From the NCBI GenBank assembly GCA_017634975.1, contig JAGBMJ010000008.1, forward strand, positions 1 to 64,000: 64,000 nt of DNA, written 5' to 3'. A program made the position numbers and the translations under genes. The number at the start of each line of letters is the position of its first letter. The first letter of the stretch is position 1. Source of the stretch: Lachnospiraceae bacterium (lineage in GTDB: Bacteria > Bacillota > Clostridia > Lachnospirales > Lachnospiraceae). Shown here piece by piece: positions 39,189-47,638 of this stretch. The notes below the pieces were generated by a model. The model had not been told where the DNA came from. It saw only the letters and a program-made list of their open reading frames with translations, and made no database searches.

Positions 39189-40799
39189 TTAATCCCAGTC
39201 TTCGTTTAACCAGTTGCGCAGCATATTGGCTGCGAGTTCCGGATTGTCTTCCACAAATTTTTCCACGATCCTGCGGGCTTCGGATTTTTCCTCCACACCG
39301 ATCTCATCCAGCTCCGCCTGCGGTATGGTAGACTGCAGGATATCGTCGATGGAGATCTCGGCTTCGGGTTCCTCCACCTTGCCCTGACGCATGCTGCGCA
39401 GGATCACAAACAACAACAGCCCCAGGATCAGCACGATCAGGATGACCTGGATGATGTCCGTACGGCTGATCGCCATACCTTCGTGATCCACGAAGAACGG
39501 TTCTTCAAAGGACATAATGCTGATGTTCTTGACCGGTATGCCGGTCGCGGTGGATACTGCCTGGAACCAGTCCTGCTCCACTTCCAGCTGTCGTCGCGTT
39601 TCATTCGCCAGTTTATACTGTTCCCAGGTGATGCCTTCCAGATCACCGCGTTCCTTTACATCATCTTCACGGATGATCTTGTAGGTAAGGAGCGTGATCG
39701 CCGCCGAAGAATTCTCCCGGTCAATATTGCCCGCAGGGGTGAATTTTTCGGTGATATCTTCATCCGGCAGGAAATCCTCGGAAACCTCCTGCACCGTTGC
39801 CCGGTTGGAACCGCCGTTTTCATAGACATAGCCGGTCTCCGTATTGGAGTCTGTCCCCGGCACACCGCCTTCCTGCCCTTCGTTCAGGGAATTGTAGGTA
39901 TCCCGGCTGGCCAGTACGCCATCGCCTTCCTCCTCGGTATTGTGGTAGTTATGGATCACCTGATTGGTCTCGGAAATATCCAGAGAGATGCGCACTGCCG
40001 CGTCGATGGACGAAAACTGCTTGGTCGCCGCCAGGACCCGGATCACTTCGTTACGCACATCGCTGGAGATCTTGTTCTGCAGATCCACCTGGGAGCTGGC
40101 TGCGCCGAATGTGGAGGTTGCCTCCGCTCCGGCATACAGCAGCGAGCCCTTGGTGTCCATGATCGTTACGTTATTGGTGCTGTCGTTGCCGAGAGCCGTG
40201 GCCACCAGACGCGCAAAGCCCGCTGCCTGCTCGTAGGTGCAGACATCCACCAGATCCAGCGTCACTGCCGCGTAAGATTCCTTATTCTGCGCGATCAGTG
40301 TACCGTTCTGCTCCGGTATGTTGAGCTTTACGATCGCCGTACGCACCGCGTCCTGACTCTCCAGCGTATCTTCCAGCGTGCGCTCCAGATACACCACATA
40401 TTTCTTCTGCGTGTCCGACTCCGTAGAGAAGAACCCGCCGTTCGTTACATTATCGATCGTAAACGCATCCGTTGTAATGGAGTTGGAGCCCAGAAGCAGT
40501 ATCGCTTTGGTATAATCCTTACGGTTGATGCTGATGACCAGTCCGTCTTCGGAGGTCTGGTTTGCGATTTCGTTTTCCGTCAGCAGATTGATGACTTCCT
40601 GCGCTTCCTTCGCCGACTGTGCCGTATGGATCGTCACATATTCCGGCCGGGTCACAAATATGATCAAACCGACAAAAGCCGCCACGGTCACCAGTGCCAG
40701 CACAACGATCGTGATCTTTTGTTTCTTGGAAAACTTTTCCCACCAGTCCAGCAAACGTTTCGGAAGGCCCCGAAACCATGCCATGATACGGTCTACCAT
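39189..40799 (-). CDS. fliF: Flagellar MS-ring protein FliF
   Basis: FliF builds the MS ring in the membrane, base of the rotor. Seen in 536 residues: a first membrane helix (about 28-51, KITIVVLALVTVAAFVG), ring-building motifs through the large extracytoplasmic region (about 55-450, with NGTLIAQNKESYAAVTL), a second membrane helix (about 455-476, IIQVILIVLILGLLLFV) and a C-terminal cytosolic tail (FVEDNPELAANMLRNWLNED) that fits the FliG-binding site. Length is standard. Confidence 0.97.
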   Translation of the reverse strand: MVDRIMAWFRGLPKRLLDWWEKFSKKQKITIVVLALVTVAAFVGLIIFVTRPEYVTIHTAQSAKEAQEVINLLTENEIANQTSEDGLVISINRKDYTKAILLLGSNSITTDAFTIDNVTNGGFFSTESDTQKKYVVYLERTLEDTLESQDAVRTAIVKLNIPEQNGTLIAQNKESYAAVTLDLVDVCTYEQAAGFARLVATALGNDSTNNVTIMDTKGSLLYAGAEATSTFGAASSQVDLQNKISSDVRNEVIRVLAATKQFSSIDAAVRISLDISETNQVIHNYHNTEEEGDGVLASRDTYNSLNEGQEGGVPGTDSNTETGYVYENGGSNRATVQEVSEDFLPDEDITEKFTPAGNIDRENSSAAITLLTYKIIREDDVKERGDLEGITWEQYKLANETRRQLEVEQDWFQAVSTATGIPVKNISIMSFEEPFFVDHEGMAISRTDIIQVILIVLILGLLLFVILRSMRQGKVEEPEAEISIDDILQSTIPQAELDEIGVEEKSEARRIVEKFVEDNPELAANMLRNWLNEDWD

Positions 40800-40885
40800 A
40801 TCGTTCTCACCTCATCCTTCCATCAGGGTTATCCCTTCCTGTACAACCCCTTAGCCCCGATTCCCCCGGGAAACCGGTAATTATG

Positions 40886-41206
40886 TTATATCTGCATGTT
40901 TATGAGCGTCCGGTACGCTTCCATAAAGGAATTCTTCACCGTCACCGTATACTGCAATGCTGTGGATGCTTTCTGCAGCGCGATCGCGAGATCGTGCGTA
41001 CTGGTCGCCTGCCCCATCGCCAGCTTGATCTCCTCGTTCTCCGCATCGGACAGATACTTGTTCGTTGTATTCACGTTATTGAGCGCCGCACCGAAAATGG
41101 CGCCGAACATATCCCGCTTTTCTTCCGTCCGGTGGGAGTTCTTGCCTACCTGATGCGTCGGCGTTATGGAATTGTTCCGTAATTCTAAGATCGAAGGTCC
41201 CGGCAT
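40886..41206 (-). CDS. fliE: Flagellar rod adaptor FliE
   Basis: FliE joins the MS ring to the proximal rod. Seen in 106 residues: a variable N-terminal part and the conserved C-terminal end with ATSTHDLAIALQKASTALQYT and KNSFMEAYRTLINMQI, which defines the family. Length is normal. It lies between flgC (125 nt upstream) and fliF (86 nt downstream). Confidence 0.95.
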   Translation of the reverse strand: MPGPSILELRNNSITPTHQVGKNSHRTEEKRDMFGAIFGAALNNVNTTNKYLSDAENEEIKLAMGQATSTHDLAIALQKASTALQYTVTVKNSFMEAYRTLINMQI

Positions 41207-41331
41207 ACTTCATCCCTCCCACTTCAAATATCTGCATCAGTTCCTAATGAACTGTTACAGAATAACTTTACAATTTGCCTTGTCTTTCTGTCCATCTGCG
41301 TCATCGGAAATCCAGATGCAGCCCGGATCCG

Positions 41332-41829
41332 TTAATTCATAATATTCAGCCCGGTCGTAGCCATCGACTTGCTCGCCTGGAAGGCGGTCGCATTCGCTTC
41401 GTACGCCCGGTTGGCATCGATCAGGTTCGTCATCTCCGTAATGGTATTTACATTCGGATAGGTCACATAACCGTTTTCATCCGCATCCGGATGGGAAGGA
41501 TCGTAGACCATATTCATCGGCGTTTCTTCATCCTCGCTGATCTTCGGGATCTTCACGCCATAGCCGATCAGATCGTCACTGACGATGTTGCGGTCATGGT
41601 TCAGCTGCGCGCGCCCGGTGCCCACCACTTCGGAAAGCACATGCCCGAAGGAACGGCGATCCTGCTGCGTCTCCTGCGTTTCAAAAACCACTACTTTGCG
41701 CCGGTACGGGGTACCGTCTGCCGTACGCGTGGTATTCGCGTTTGCGATATTCTCCGCGATCGTATCCATACGGTAACGTTCTGCGGTCAGGCCGGTCGCC
41801 GTTATATCAAATGCCGTAAATAATGCCAT
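41332..41829 (-). CDS. flgC: Flagellar proximal rod protein FlgC
   Basis: FlgC is a proximal rod subunit. Seen in 165 residues: the N-terminal rod motif MDTIAENIANANTTRT (about 21-36), a central segment with DPSHPDADENGYVTYPNVN, and the C-terminal helix TNLIDANRAYEANATAFQASKS typical of axial proteins. Length is standard. It starts 29 nt after flgB. Confidence 0.96.
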   Translation of the reverse strand: MALFTAFDITATGLTAERYRMDTIAENIANANTTRTADGTPYRRKVVVFETQETQQDRRSFGHVLSEVVGTGRAQLNHDRNIVSDDLIGYGVKIPKISEDEETPMNMVYDPSHPDADENGYVTYPNVNTITEMTNLIDANRAYEANATAFQASKSMATTGLNIMN

Positions 41830-41858
41830 ATCTCTTCTCCTTCTACGTTCTCACCCCG

Positions 41859-42257
41859 TTAAGTGCCCGATCCCATCGCAGCTTTCAGGTTTGCGAACTC
41901 GCTCCTGATACACTGCATCAGGCCGTTGTAAGTGATCTGATTCTCCGCCATATAGACGTTCTCGGTATCGATGTCCACGTTGTTGCCGTCCAGCCGGTAG
42001 GAATAGCCGGAAGCGTCCGTATACACCCGCGGTTCGATGCGGGAGAGCTTCATATTATATACCCGCGCATCCATCGTGTCATATTCCACTTTGTTCAGAT
42101 TACGGATCAGCTCATTCTCAAAAGCCACATCCTGCCGCTTATACCCCGGCGTATCGACATTTGCGATATTGTTCGAGATGGCCTCGTTTCGCAGCCATGA
42201 CGCATCCGCCGCTTTATCCAGTACATTGATATACGAAAATACGTGTGAATTAACCAT
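41859..42257 (-). CDS. flgB: Flagellar proximal rod protein FlgB
   Basis: FlgB is the first proximal rod protein and the first gene of the fla/che superoperon. Seen in 132 residues: the rod motif RNEAISNNIANVDTPGYKRQD (split here as RNEAISNNIANVD and TPGYKRQD, about 22-42), a DGNNVDIDTE strand and the C-terminal NGLMQCIRSEFANLKAAM helix. GGAAGGAG upstream of the ATG. A leader of about 220 nt and a strong sigma-A promoter precede it, and codY is the next gene upstream, as in B. subtilis. Confidence 0.96.
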   Translation of the reverse strand: MVNSHVFSYINVLDKAADASWLRNEAISNNIANVDTPGYKRQDVAFENELIRNLNKVEYDTMDARVYNMKLSRIEPRVYTDASGYSYRLDGNNVDIDTENVYMAENQITYNGLMQCIRSEFANLKAAMGSGT

Positions 42258-42478
42258 TCCTGCCGCTCACTCTCCTTCCGATCTTACCCCGGCTGCCCGC
42301 CAAACAAAACAAAGCAGGTATGTGCGTCCCCGAACCTCCGGGTACTCCCGCTTCCCTGCTTCCTATGTGGCCTGCCGCCTATGTTCTCCCCATCCGTGAG
42401 AGAAATGACTTTTCAACTGTATCATATATATCGTCAGGATTTTGTTTTTTCTAAATAGTGCATACTCTTTTCTAAATC
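42258..42478 (-). promoter_or_regulatory. Structured leader of the fla/che operon
   Basis: About 220 nt separate the expected transcription start from flgB and hold no open gene. The minus-strand RNA can form AAGCAGG...CCTGCTT (pairing 42355-42361 with 42312-42318), enclosing CGGG-TACT-CCCG (42339-42350), and the outer stem is followed by TGTTTTGTTTGG. This is terminator-like and could be an attenuator or riboswitch expression platform. I could not match the region to a known c-di-GMP riboswitch. Confidence 0.45.
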
Positions 42479-42484
42479 GTAAAT

Positions 42485-42513
42485 ATTATATAACACTTTC
42501 CATGTTATGACAA
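42485..42513 (-). promoter_or_regulatory. Sigma-A promoter of the fla/che operon
   Basis: Minus strand TTGTCA (42508-42513), 17-nt spacer, TATAAT (42485-42490): a full-consensus −10 and a 5/6 −35. It stands about 228 nt upstream of the flgB start. In B. subtilis a sigma-A promoter also drives this operon. Confidence 0.85.
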
Positions 42514-42525
42514 CCTGATTTTGTG

Positions 42526-42540
42526 AATTTTCACGCTATT
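42526..42540. promoter_or_regulatory. Candidate CodY box upstream of the fla/che promoter
   Basis: The plus strand reads AATTTTCACGCTATT, matching the CodY consensus AATTTTCWGAAAATT at 11 of 15 positions; one half-site is perfect. It lies 12 bp upstream of the −35 hexamer. CodY represses the fla/che promoter in B. subtilis (established); control here is inference from a site with four mismatches. Confidence 0.4.
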
Positions 42541-42546
42541 TACTGC

Positions 42547-42652
42547 AAATTCATGTTTATCGGTGAGCCATGGGGACGGTTCTTGTGGCAACAAGATCGA
42601 AGATCTTTAGCCACAAGAACCGTCCCCATGGCTCACCGATAAACATGAATTT
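42547..42652. repeat. 106-bp near-perfect palindrome (REP/MITE-like)
   Basis: Perfect inverted arms of 43 bp (42547-42589 and 42610-42652) flank a 20-bp centre that itself contains AAGATC-GAA-GATCTT (42593-42607). The arms carry the core ATGGGGACGGTTCTTGTGGC, a sequence type I recall from dispersed palindromes in clostridial genomes, often linked to IS200-like (RAYT) transposases. No transposase is nearby. It lies between the codY terminator and the fla/che promoter. Confidence 0.85.
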
Positions 42653-42660
42653 AGCTATTT

Positions 42661-42696
42661 AAAAAGCCCCCTGTTGCTGCAGCAACCGGAGGCTTT
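42661..42696 (-). terminator. Intrinsic terminator of topA-codY
   Basis: Minus strand AAAGCCTCCGGTTGCTG pairs with CAGCAACAGGGGGCTTT with a small internal mismatch, followed by TTTTTAAAT. It lies 83 nt past the codY stop codon and separates codY from the flagellar operon. Confidence 0.88.
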
Positions 42697-42778
42697 GTTC
42701 GTAAATGTATGGATATCTTCTATTTTATTTTATCCTAAATGAAACTATTCTACATTTCTACCGACTTGTAAGTCTGAC

Positions 42779-43555
42779 TCATACGAGCTCTGTCGAGAAG
42801 ATCACATCGTTGACCACCTTCACGCGGGTACCTTTGACACCGGCGGAGTGGGTCTCGATGATTCCCGCCCCTTCCAGCTTGCGGACCGCATTGACCACGA
42901 CGGATCTGGCGATCTGAATCTCTTCCGCCACATGGCTGGTAACCACCAATGCTTCTTCGCCCGGCTTCACCTGATCCAGGATGGCAGCTGCTGCCTGGCG
43001 CTCCGAAAGCGTCATCGCATCCAGAGCTGCATGAACCACCTGCTCGCGGCGGTCACTCTCATCGGCTTCCTCGGTGAGGGAACGCATCAGCTCCAAACCT
43101 ACCACCGATACCGCATATTCTACCAGGATGATATCATCCATATCGTACCAGCCACGGTCTTTGTACAGGAACAGTGTTCCCAGGCGCTCGCCTCCGATAA
43201 AGATGGGGGATGCCACTGCATGGAAGCGTCCGCCTTCTGCCGCGATATCGGTAGAAAAACCTAAGGTCATCAGATTCACATTATCCTGCGTGGACAGGAT
43301 GGAAAGGAAGCGCTCATTTAAAGCCTTATCGATCAGCTCGCCTTCCTCATAGGCCAGCAGTTCACTGATCCGCTGTACGCCGGGTGCCTGTGAACAGCCC
43401 AGGACTTTTCCGCGCTTGCTGAATACAAATACATCTGAAGCCAGCACTTCCTGCATCACACCGCAGATATCCGAAAAGACTACCTTGGACGAAAGATTGT
43501 TGTGCAACAGTCGTCCGATCTTTCTGGTTTTATCCAATAATGCTATACTACTCAT
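42779..43555 (-). CDS. codY: GTP- and branched-chain amino acid-sensing repressor CodY
   Basis: CodY is a global DNA-binding regulator of Firmicutes that senses isoleucine/valine and GTP and represses nutrient-uptake, competence and motility genes. Seen in 258 residues: an N-terminal GAF domain (about 1-160), a linker helix, and the C-terminal winged helix-turn-helix (about 195-258) with VTSHVAEEIQIARSVVVNAV and VKGTRVKVVN. Length is standard. It overlaps the topA stop by 8 nt with AGGAGAAG inside topA, so it is translated from the topA message. Position next to flgB matches B. subtilis, minus the codV-clpQ-clpY genes that stand before codY there. Confidence 0.97.
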   Translation of the reverse strand: MSSIALLDKTRKIGRLLHNNLSSKVVFSDICGVMQEVLASDVFVFSKRGKVLGCSQAPGVQRISELLAYEEGELIDKALNERFLSILSTQDNVNLMTLGFSTDIAAEGGRFHAVASPIFIGGERLGTLFLYKDRGWYDMDDIILVEYAVSVVGLELMRSLTEEADESDRREQVVHAALDAMTLSERQAAAAILDQVKPGEEALVVTSHVAEEIQIARSVVVNAVRKLEGAGIIETHSAGVKGTRVKVVNDVIFSTELV

Positions 43556-45596
43556 CTTCTTTTACTTCTCCTACGTAACCACACTGCTCATCCGCACATA
43601 CCAGCTTGCTGCCCTTTCGGAGCATGATACCGCCGCACTGCGGACATTTTTCCTTTACCGGCCGGTTCCATACCATAAAATCACATTCCGGTATGTTCTC
43701 ACAGCCATAGTAGCGGCGCCCCTTCTTGGTCATACGTATCACGATCTCTTTTCCGCATTTCGGGCATTCTACACCGACCTTTTCGTAGTACGGTTTGGTA
43801 TTGCGGCACTCCGGAAATCCCGGGCATGCCAGGAATCTTCCGTGCGGTCCGTACTTGATCACCATCTTACGTCCGCAGTTTTCGCATTCCACATCCGATT
43901 CTTCGTCACGGATCTCGATGTGGGACATCTCCTCCTCCGCGTGCTTTACTGCTTCGTCCAGATCCGGATAGAAGTTGGAGATGATGGTCCTCCAGTTGGT
44001 ATTTCCCTCGCCGACGCTGTCCAGCAGGCCTTCCATTGTTGCGGTAAACTTTACATCCACAATGGCCGGGAACTCATCCTTCATCACCTTGTTGACCACT
44101 TCGCCCAGCTCGGACACGTAGAGATTTTTGTTTTCCTTCAATATATAACGGCGTCCCAGGATCGTAGTGATCGTCGGAGAATAGGTGGACGGTCTGCCGA
44201 TCCCCAGCTCTTCCAGTGCACGTACCAGACTTGCCTCGGTATAATGCGCGGGCGGCTGGGTAAAGTGCTGTTTCTTCTCCAGAGAATCAAAGCTGATCTT
44301 GGTCTTCTCATCCACATCCTTTAACAGGAAACTGTTCTCGGCTTTTTCATTGTCCGTATCGGTATATACCTTCATAAAACCGTCAAACTTAATACCGGAT
44401 GCGCTTGCCGAGAATGTGATCCCCTTCGCCTTCAGTTTCATCGAAAGTGTATCATACACGGCCGGTGCCATCTGGCTGGCCGCAAAGCGCTTCCAGATCA
44501 GCTGGTACAGACGGTACTGCTCTCTGGGCAGTTTGGCCTTGAGCATATCCGGTGTCTTGGAGATATCCGTCGGACGAATGGCTTCGTGCGCATCCTGGAT
44601 CTTCTTATCATCTTTCTTTGTCGTTGCTCCGGATTTTAAGTATTCTTCTCCAAACTGTGCCACGATATAGTCGTGCGCCATTGCCGCCGCTTCTTCGGAG
44701 ACACGGGTAGAGTCGGTACGCAGATAGGAAATGTATCCGTCTTCATATAAGGTCTGTGCCGTACGCATGGTCTTCTGCGTGGAAAAGTTCAGTGCCTTGC
44801 TTGCCTCCTGCTGCAGTGTAGACGTCGTAAATGGTAACGGGGTCTTTCTGGTACGCTCTCCGCGCTTCACTTCCTGAATGGCAAATTCTGCCCCCTGTAA
44901 GAGTGCCTCGATACGGTCTGCTTCCTCTTTGCTGTCGATGGTCTTCTTGCCGTTCTCATCGCTGTAGAACGATGCCGTAAAACTTCTCTTACCGCCTCCT
45001 GCTTTCAGGACGGCTTCCAGGCTCCAGTATTCCTTCGGAATAAATGCTGCGATCTCATCCTCACGGTCACAGATGATGCGCAGTGCGACAGACTGTACAC
45101 GCCCTGCGGAAAGTCCTCTCTTGATCTTTGCCCACAGGAGCGGTGAGATCCGGTAACCTACCATACGGTCCAGGATACGGCGTGCCTGCTGCGCATCCAC
45201 CAGATCCATATCGATATCCCTGGGATGCTTTAAGGATTCTTTTACCGCATTCTTGGTGATCTCGTTAAATGTGATACGATGTACATTCTTTTCCCCCAGC
45301 TTGAGCGCTTCATACAGATGCCAGCTGATCGCTTCCCCTTCGCGATCGGGGTCGGTTGCGAGGTAGATATTGTCTGCTTTCTTTACTTCCTTACGAAGCT
45401 TGGCCAGCACATCGCCCTTCCCGCGGATTGTGATATACTTCGGCTCAAAATCATGCTCCACATCGATCCCCAATGAGGACTTGGGCAGATCACGCACATG
45501 TCCGTTGCTTGCCAGCACTTCATAATTCGTTCCTAAAAACTTCTTAATGGTCTTTACCTTTGCAGGCGACTCCACAATGACCAGGTTCTTTGCCAT
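43548..45596 (-). CDS. topA: DNA topoisomerase I
   Basis: Type IA topoisomerase that relaxes negative supercoils. Seen in 682 residues: the Toprim domain at the start (LVIVESPAKVKTIKKFL; DPDREGEAISWHL), the active-site Tyr segment GYISYLRTDSTRV (near 300), the core gate, and three C-terminal zinc ribbons with Cys pairs (CENCGRK...CPGFPEC, CPKCGKE...CENIPEC, CPQCGG...CADEQC). The ATG at 45594-45596 has AAGGAG upstream; a longer frame to 45635 has none. It is preceded by its own promoter and a terminator, and continues into codY. Confidence 0.98.
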   Translation of the reverse strand: MAKNLVIVESPAKVKTIKKFLGTNYEVLASNGHVRDLPKSSLGIDVEHDFEPKYITIRGKGDVLAKLRKEVKKADNIYLATDPDREGEAISWHLYEALKLGEKNVHRITFNEITKNAVKESLKHPRDIDMDLVDAQQARRILDRMVGYRISPLLWAKIKRGLSAGRVQSVALRIICDREDEIAAFIPKEYWSLEAVLKAGGGKRSFTASFYSDENGKKTIDSKEEADRIEALLQGAEFAIQEVKRGERTRKTPLPFTTSTLQQEASKALNFSTQKTMRTAQTLYEDGYISYLRTDSTRVSEEAAAMAHDYIVAQFGEEYLKSGATTKKDDKKIQDAHEAIRPTDISKTPDMLKAKLPREQYRLYQLIWKRFAASQMAPAVYDTLSMKLKAKGITFSASASGIKFDGFMKVYTDTDNEKAENSFLLKDVDEKTKISFDSLEKKQHFTQPPAHYTEASLVRALEELGIGRPSTYSPTITTILGRRYILKENKNLYVSELGEVVNKVMKDEFPAIVDVKFTATMEGLLDSVGEGNTNWRTIISNFYPDLDEAVKHAEEEMSHIEIRDEESDVECENCGRKMVIKYGPHGRFLACPGFPECRNTKPYYEKVGVECPKCGKEIVIRMTKKGRRYYGCENIPECDFMVWNRPVKEKCPQCGGIMLRKGSKLVCADEQCGYVGEVKEDE

Positions 45597-45688
45597 AGTT
45601 ACTCCTTCATTCGTACCACCGGAACACGAATACATTCTTAGCGATGATACTTGTATATCTTTCTTTATATTTTTTCACTATGTTCTAC

Positions 45689-45717
45689 AATATACAATAC
45701 TTTATTTTTTATTGCAA
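45689..45717 (-). promoter_or_regulatory. Sigma-A promoter of topA-codY
   Basis: Minus strand TTGCAA (45712-45717), 17-nt spacer, TATATT (45689-45694), about 93 nt upstream of the topA start codon, in AT-rich surroundings. Hexamer matches are 4/6 and 5/6. Confidence 0.7.
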
Positions 45718-45767
45718 GGAAAATTTGTGTAGACAATAGCAAACAATTCTAATTTGCATGCGCATAT

Positions 45768-45796
45768 GAAAACGACCACCTGAATAGGTGGTCGTT
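45768..45796 (-). terminator. Intrinsic terminator of the prepilin operon
   Basis: AACGACCACCT (45771-45781) and AGGTGGTCGTT (45786-45796) form an 11-bp stem with loop of four, followed on the minus strand by TTTTC. It begins 26 nt after the stop codon of the last prepilin gene. Confidence 0.85.
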
Positions 45797-45821
45797 CATT
45801 GCTTATCCTTTAATAAACGTA

Positions 45822-47594
45822 TTAAGGGTTCGGTGTCGCCATCATAGTCCAAAGCGTATCCTGCAGAGTGCCACCGCTTTCCTTAGGGAATACATATGCA
45901 TAAAATACATAGGTACCTGTGACAGAGTTGTTGAACGTACAGGAGGTTTTGATCCGCACATACCCGTTATTCGCTACAACATTGGTCCAATACATATCAG
46001 CTGCGGTACAGTTGGTCTTGGTAAACAAACCAAATGCATTTGCAGAACCATCCTTGATCGCCATCAGCTGATATTTACCTGCCCAGTTTCCACCTTCTGC
46101 AGGTAATTTCAGATATTCCATCCCGTTGCCATAATAATCCAAAACCTTATTATAATTGGCATTTCGATTGGCATCCGTTGAAAAATCCGTCGGATAACCG
46201 GTTTTATGTACCAACGCCTGCACCTCGATATTACATCCTTCCAGATTGATCTCCGGTCCCTCATTCGAAGCATTCAGGCTGCCTGTGGCGGTTTTAAATG
46301 GTACATCAACCAGTTCGCGGATCTCATCCTTCATATTCTCATAATTGGTTCCATCCGACTTTTTAATATCCATGTTCGAATTGCCCCTGTACAGGATCAG
46401 ATCACAGTTTCTGGTATAGGGCGTTGATCCACCTGCCACAAGATTCAGCGTTGTCAGTCGCGGCAGATTGATCTGTGCTTCCATACTGACACTATTTACG
46501 CACTCATGACAAGTACAGATACCTGTTACCGGATATACCGATACATATTCGTCACTACGTGTAGGACCATACAAAGGCAGTGCTACTCCGTTGTTTACCG
46601 GATCGGTGTGAATCGTGATCTCTTTTTTATCCGTCCAGTCCTCGGCCTCTCCGTCTGTCCACTGGGCCGCATAGATCTTCGCCTCGGGCACAGAAGCCGA
46701 CCAGTTATTCTTCAAACCGGAGCACTGGATGGTCTTTGTCGAATCATCCAGATTATACTTGGAACTCATAGAAGCTGCATCCGCATCCGGCCACTTAAAG
46801 TGCCAGGATTTACCTGTATCTGCCGGCGGAAGCAGATCCCGCAGATCATACTTATGTACACGAAGCACATTCAGATCCAGATCACCGCCGGTAGAAACAC
46901 TTGCCAGTGGCGGTGTCGGTCCTCCGGTACCCGGCTGGTTACGCAGATACGTCTCCGAACTTGCGGTGTAGCTATACTGCTGGTTCTGCATCACCACACT
47001 AAGGGTAAGCAGATCGGCATCCAGGTAGTTCGTCTTCACTTCCGTGGTCGCACCCGATATAGCATCCGTATCTACCATAAATGCAAGACCGATGGATCTC
47101 ACACCGTCTGCCATCGGCGCCTCGGAAACCATTGTGGTACCTTCCCAGCGCTGCAGATACAGTGTGGAATACTCCTTACCGGTAGATCCCTTCATCGTGG
47201 TGCCGGGATGCAGATCCACATCACGCCCGATCACATAGGTCACATTGGTAAATGTTCCTGTGGCATTGCCGGCTATGTCATAATCACGGATCTTGGTATT
47301 GATCCGGATCACGTCCGACGGCACGCCCCCTGCAGTGCTCTCGGTACGAGTGATAACCGACTCTCTGGCTGCCACACTACGATCCGCTTTGTTCCAGGGA
47401 TTCGCATTCATCAGCAGGGTTTCCACCTGTTCGATCACCTGCTGTGCATTCTCCTGCATATTGAGTTCGTAAAAACCGCTTCGGTACAGTCTCTGGCTGT
47501 TGAACATCAGGGCTCCGACTTCCGCCATAACAACCAGTAATACCGCTACGGCAACGATCAACTCTACAAGAGTATAACCTTTGTTGTTCTTCAT
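45822..47594 (-). CDS. Large PilW-like minor prepilin with Cys-x-Cys motif
   Basis: A 590-residue type IV prepilin-like protein. Seen: leader MKNNKG followed by the pilin helix YTLVELIVAVAVLLVVMAEV with Glu at +5, the processing signature of PilD substrates; an alpha spine to about 60; then a very long C-terminal region with no family I recognise. Cys residues at 360, 362 and 365 (GICTCHEC) form a possible metal or disulphide site, and further Cys occur at 291, 396 and 453 or nearby. Layout fits PilW/PilJ-type minor pilins that sit at the pilus tip; adhesion is inference. It is the last gene of the prepilin group. Confidence 0.75.
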   Translation of the reverse strand: MKNNKGYTLVELIVAVAVLLVVMAEVGALMFNSQRLYRSGFYELNMQENAQQVIEQVETLLMNANPWNKADRSVAARESVITRTESTAGGVPSDVIRINTKIRDYDIAGNATGTFTNVTYVIGRDVDLHPGTTMKGSTGKEYSTLYLQRWEGTTMVSEAPMADGVRSIGLAFMVDTDAISGATTEVKTNYLDADLLTLSVVMQNQQYSYTASSETYLRNQPGTGGPTPPLASVSTGGDLDLNVLRVHKYDLRDLLPPADTGKSWHFKWPDADAASMSSKYNLDDSTKTIQCSGLKNNWSASVPEAKIYAAQWTDGEAEDWTDKKEITIHTDPVNNGVALPLYGPTRSDEYVSVYPVTGICTCHECVNSVSMEAQINLPRLTTLNLVAGGSTPYTRNCDLILYRGNSNMDIKKSDGTNYENMKDEIRELVDVPFKTATGSLNASNEGPEINLEGCNIEVQALVHKTGYPTDFSTDANRNANYNKVLDYYGNGMEYLKLPAEGGNWAGKYQLMAIKDGSANAFGLFTKTNCTAADMYWTNVVANNGYVRIKTSCTFNNSVTGTYVFYAYVFPKESGGTLQDTLWTMMATPNP

Positions 47595-47638
47595 TTTCTC
47601 CTCCTTCCTGCAATGTGCACGGTCAAGAAACCATATTT

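Noticed and set aside
42258-42478. c-di-GMP riboswitch in the flgB leader
   Set aside because: The GGACGCA string is suggestive, but the conserved tetraloop-receptor elements and the P1a/P1b layout of the known GEMM class could not be found, so only a generic structured leader is reported.
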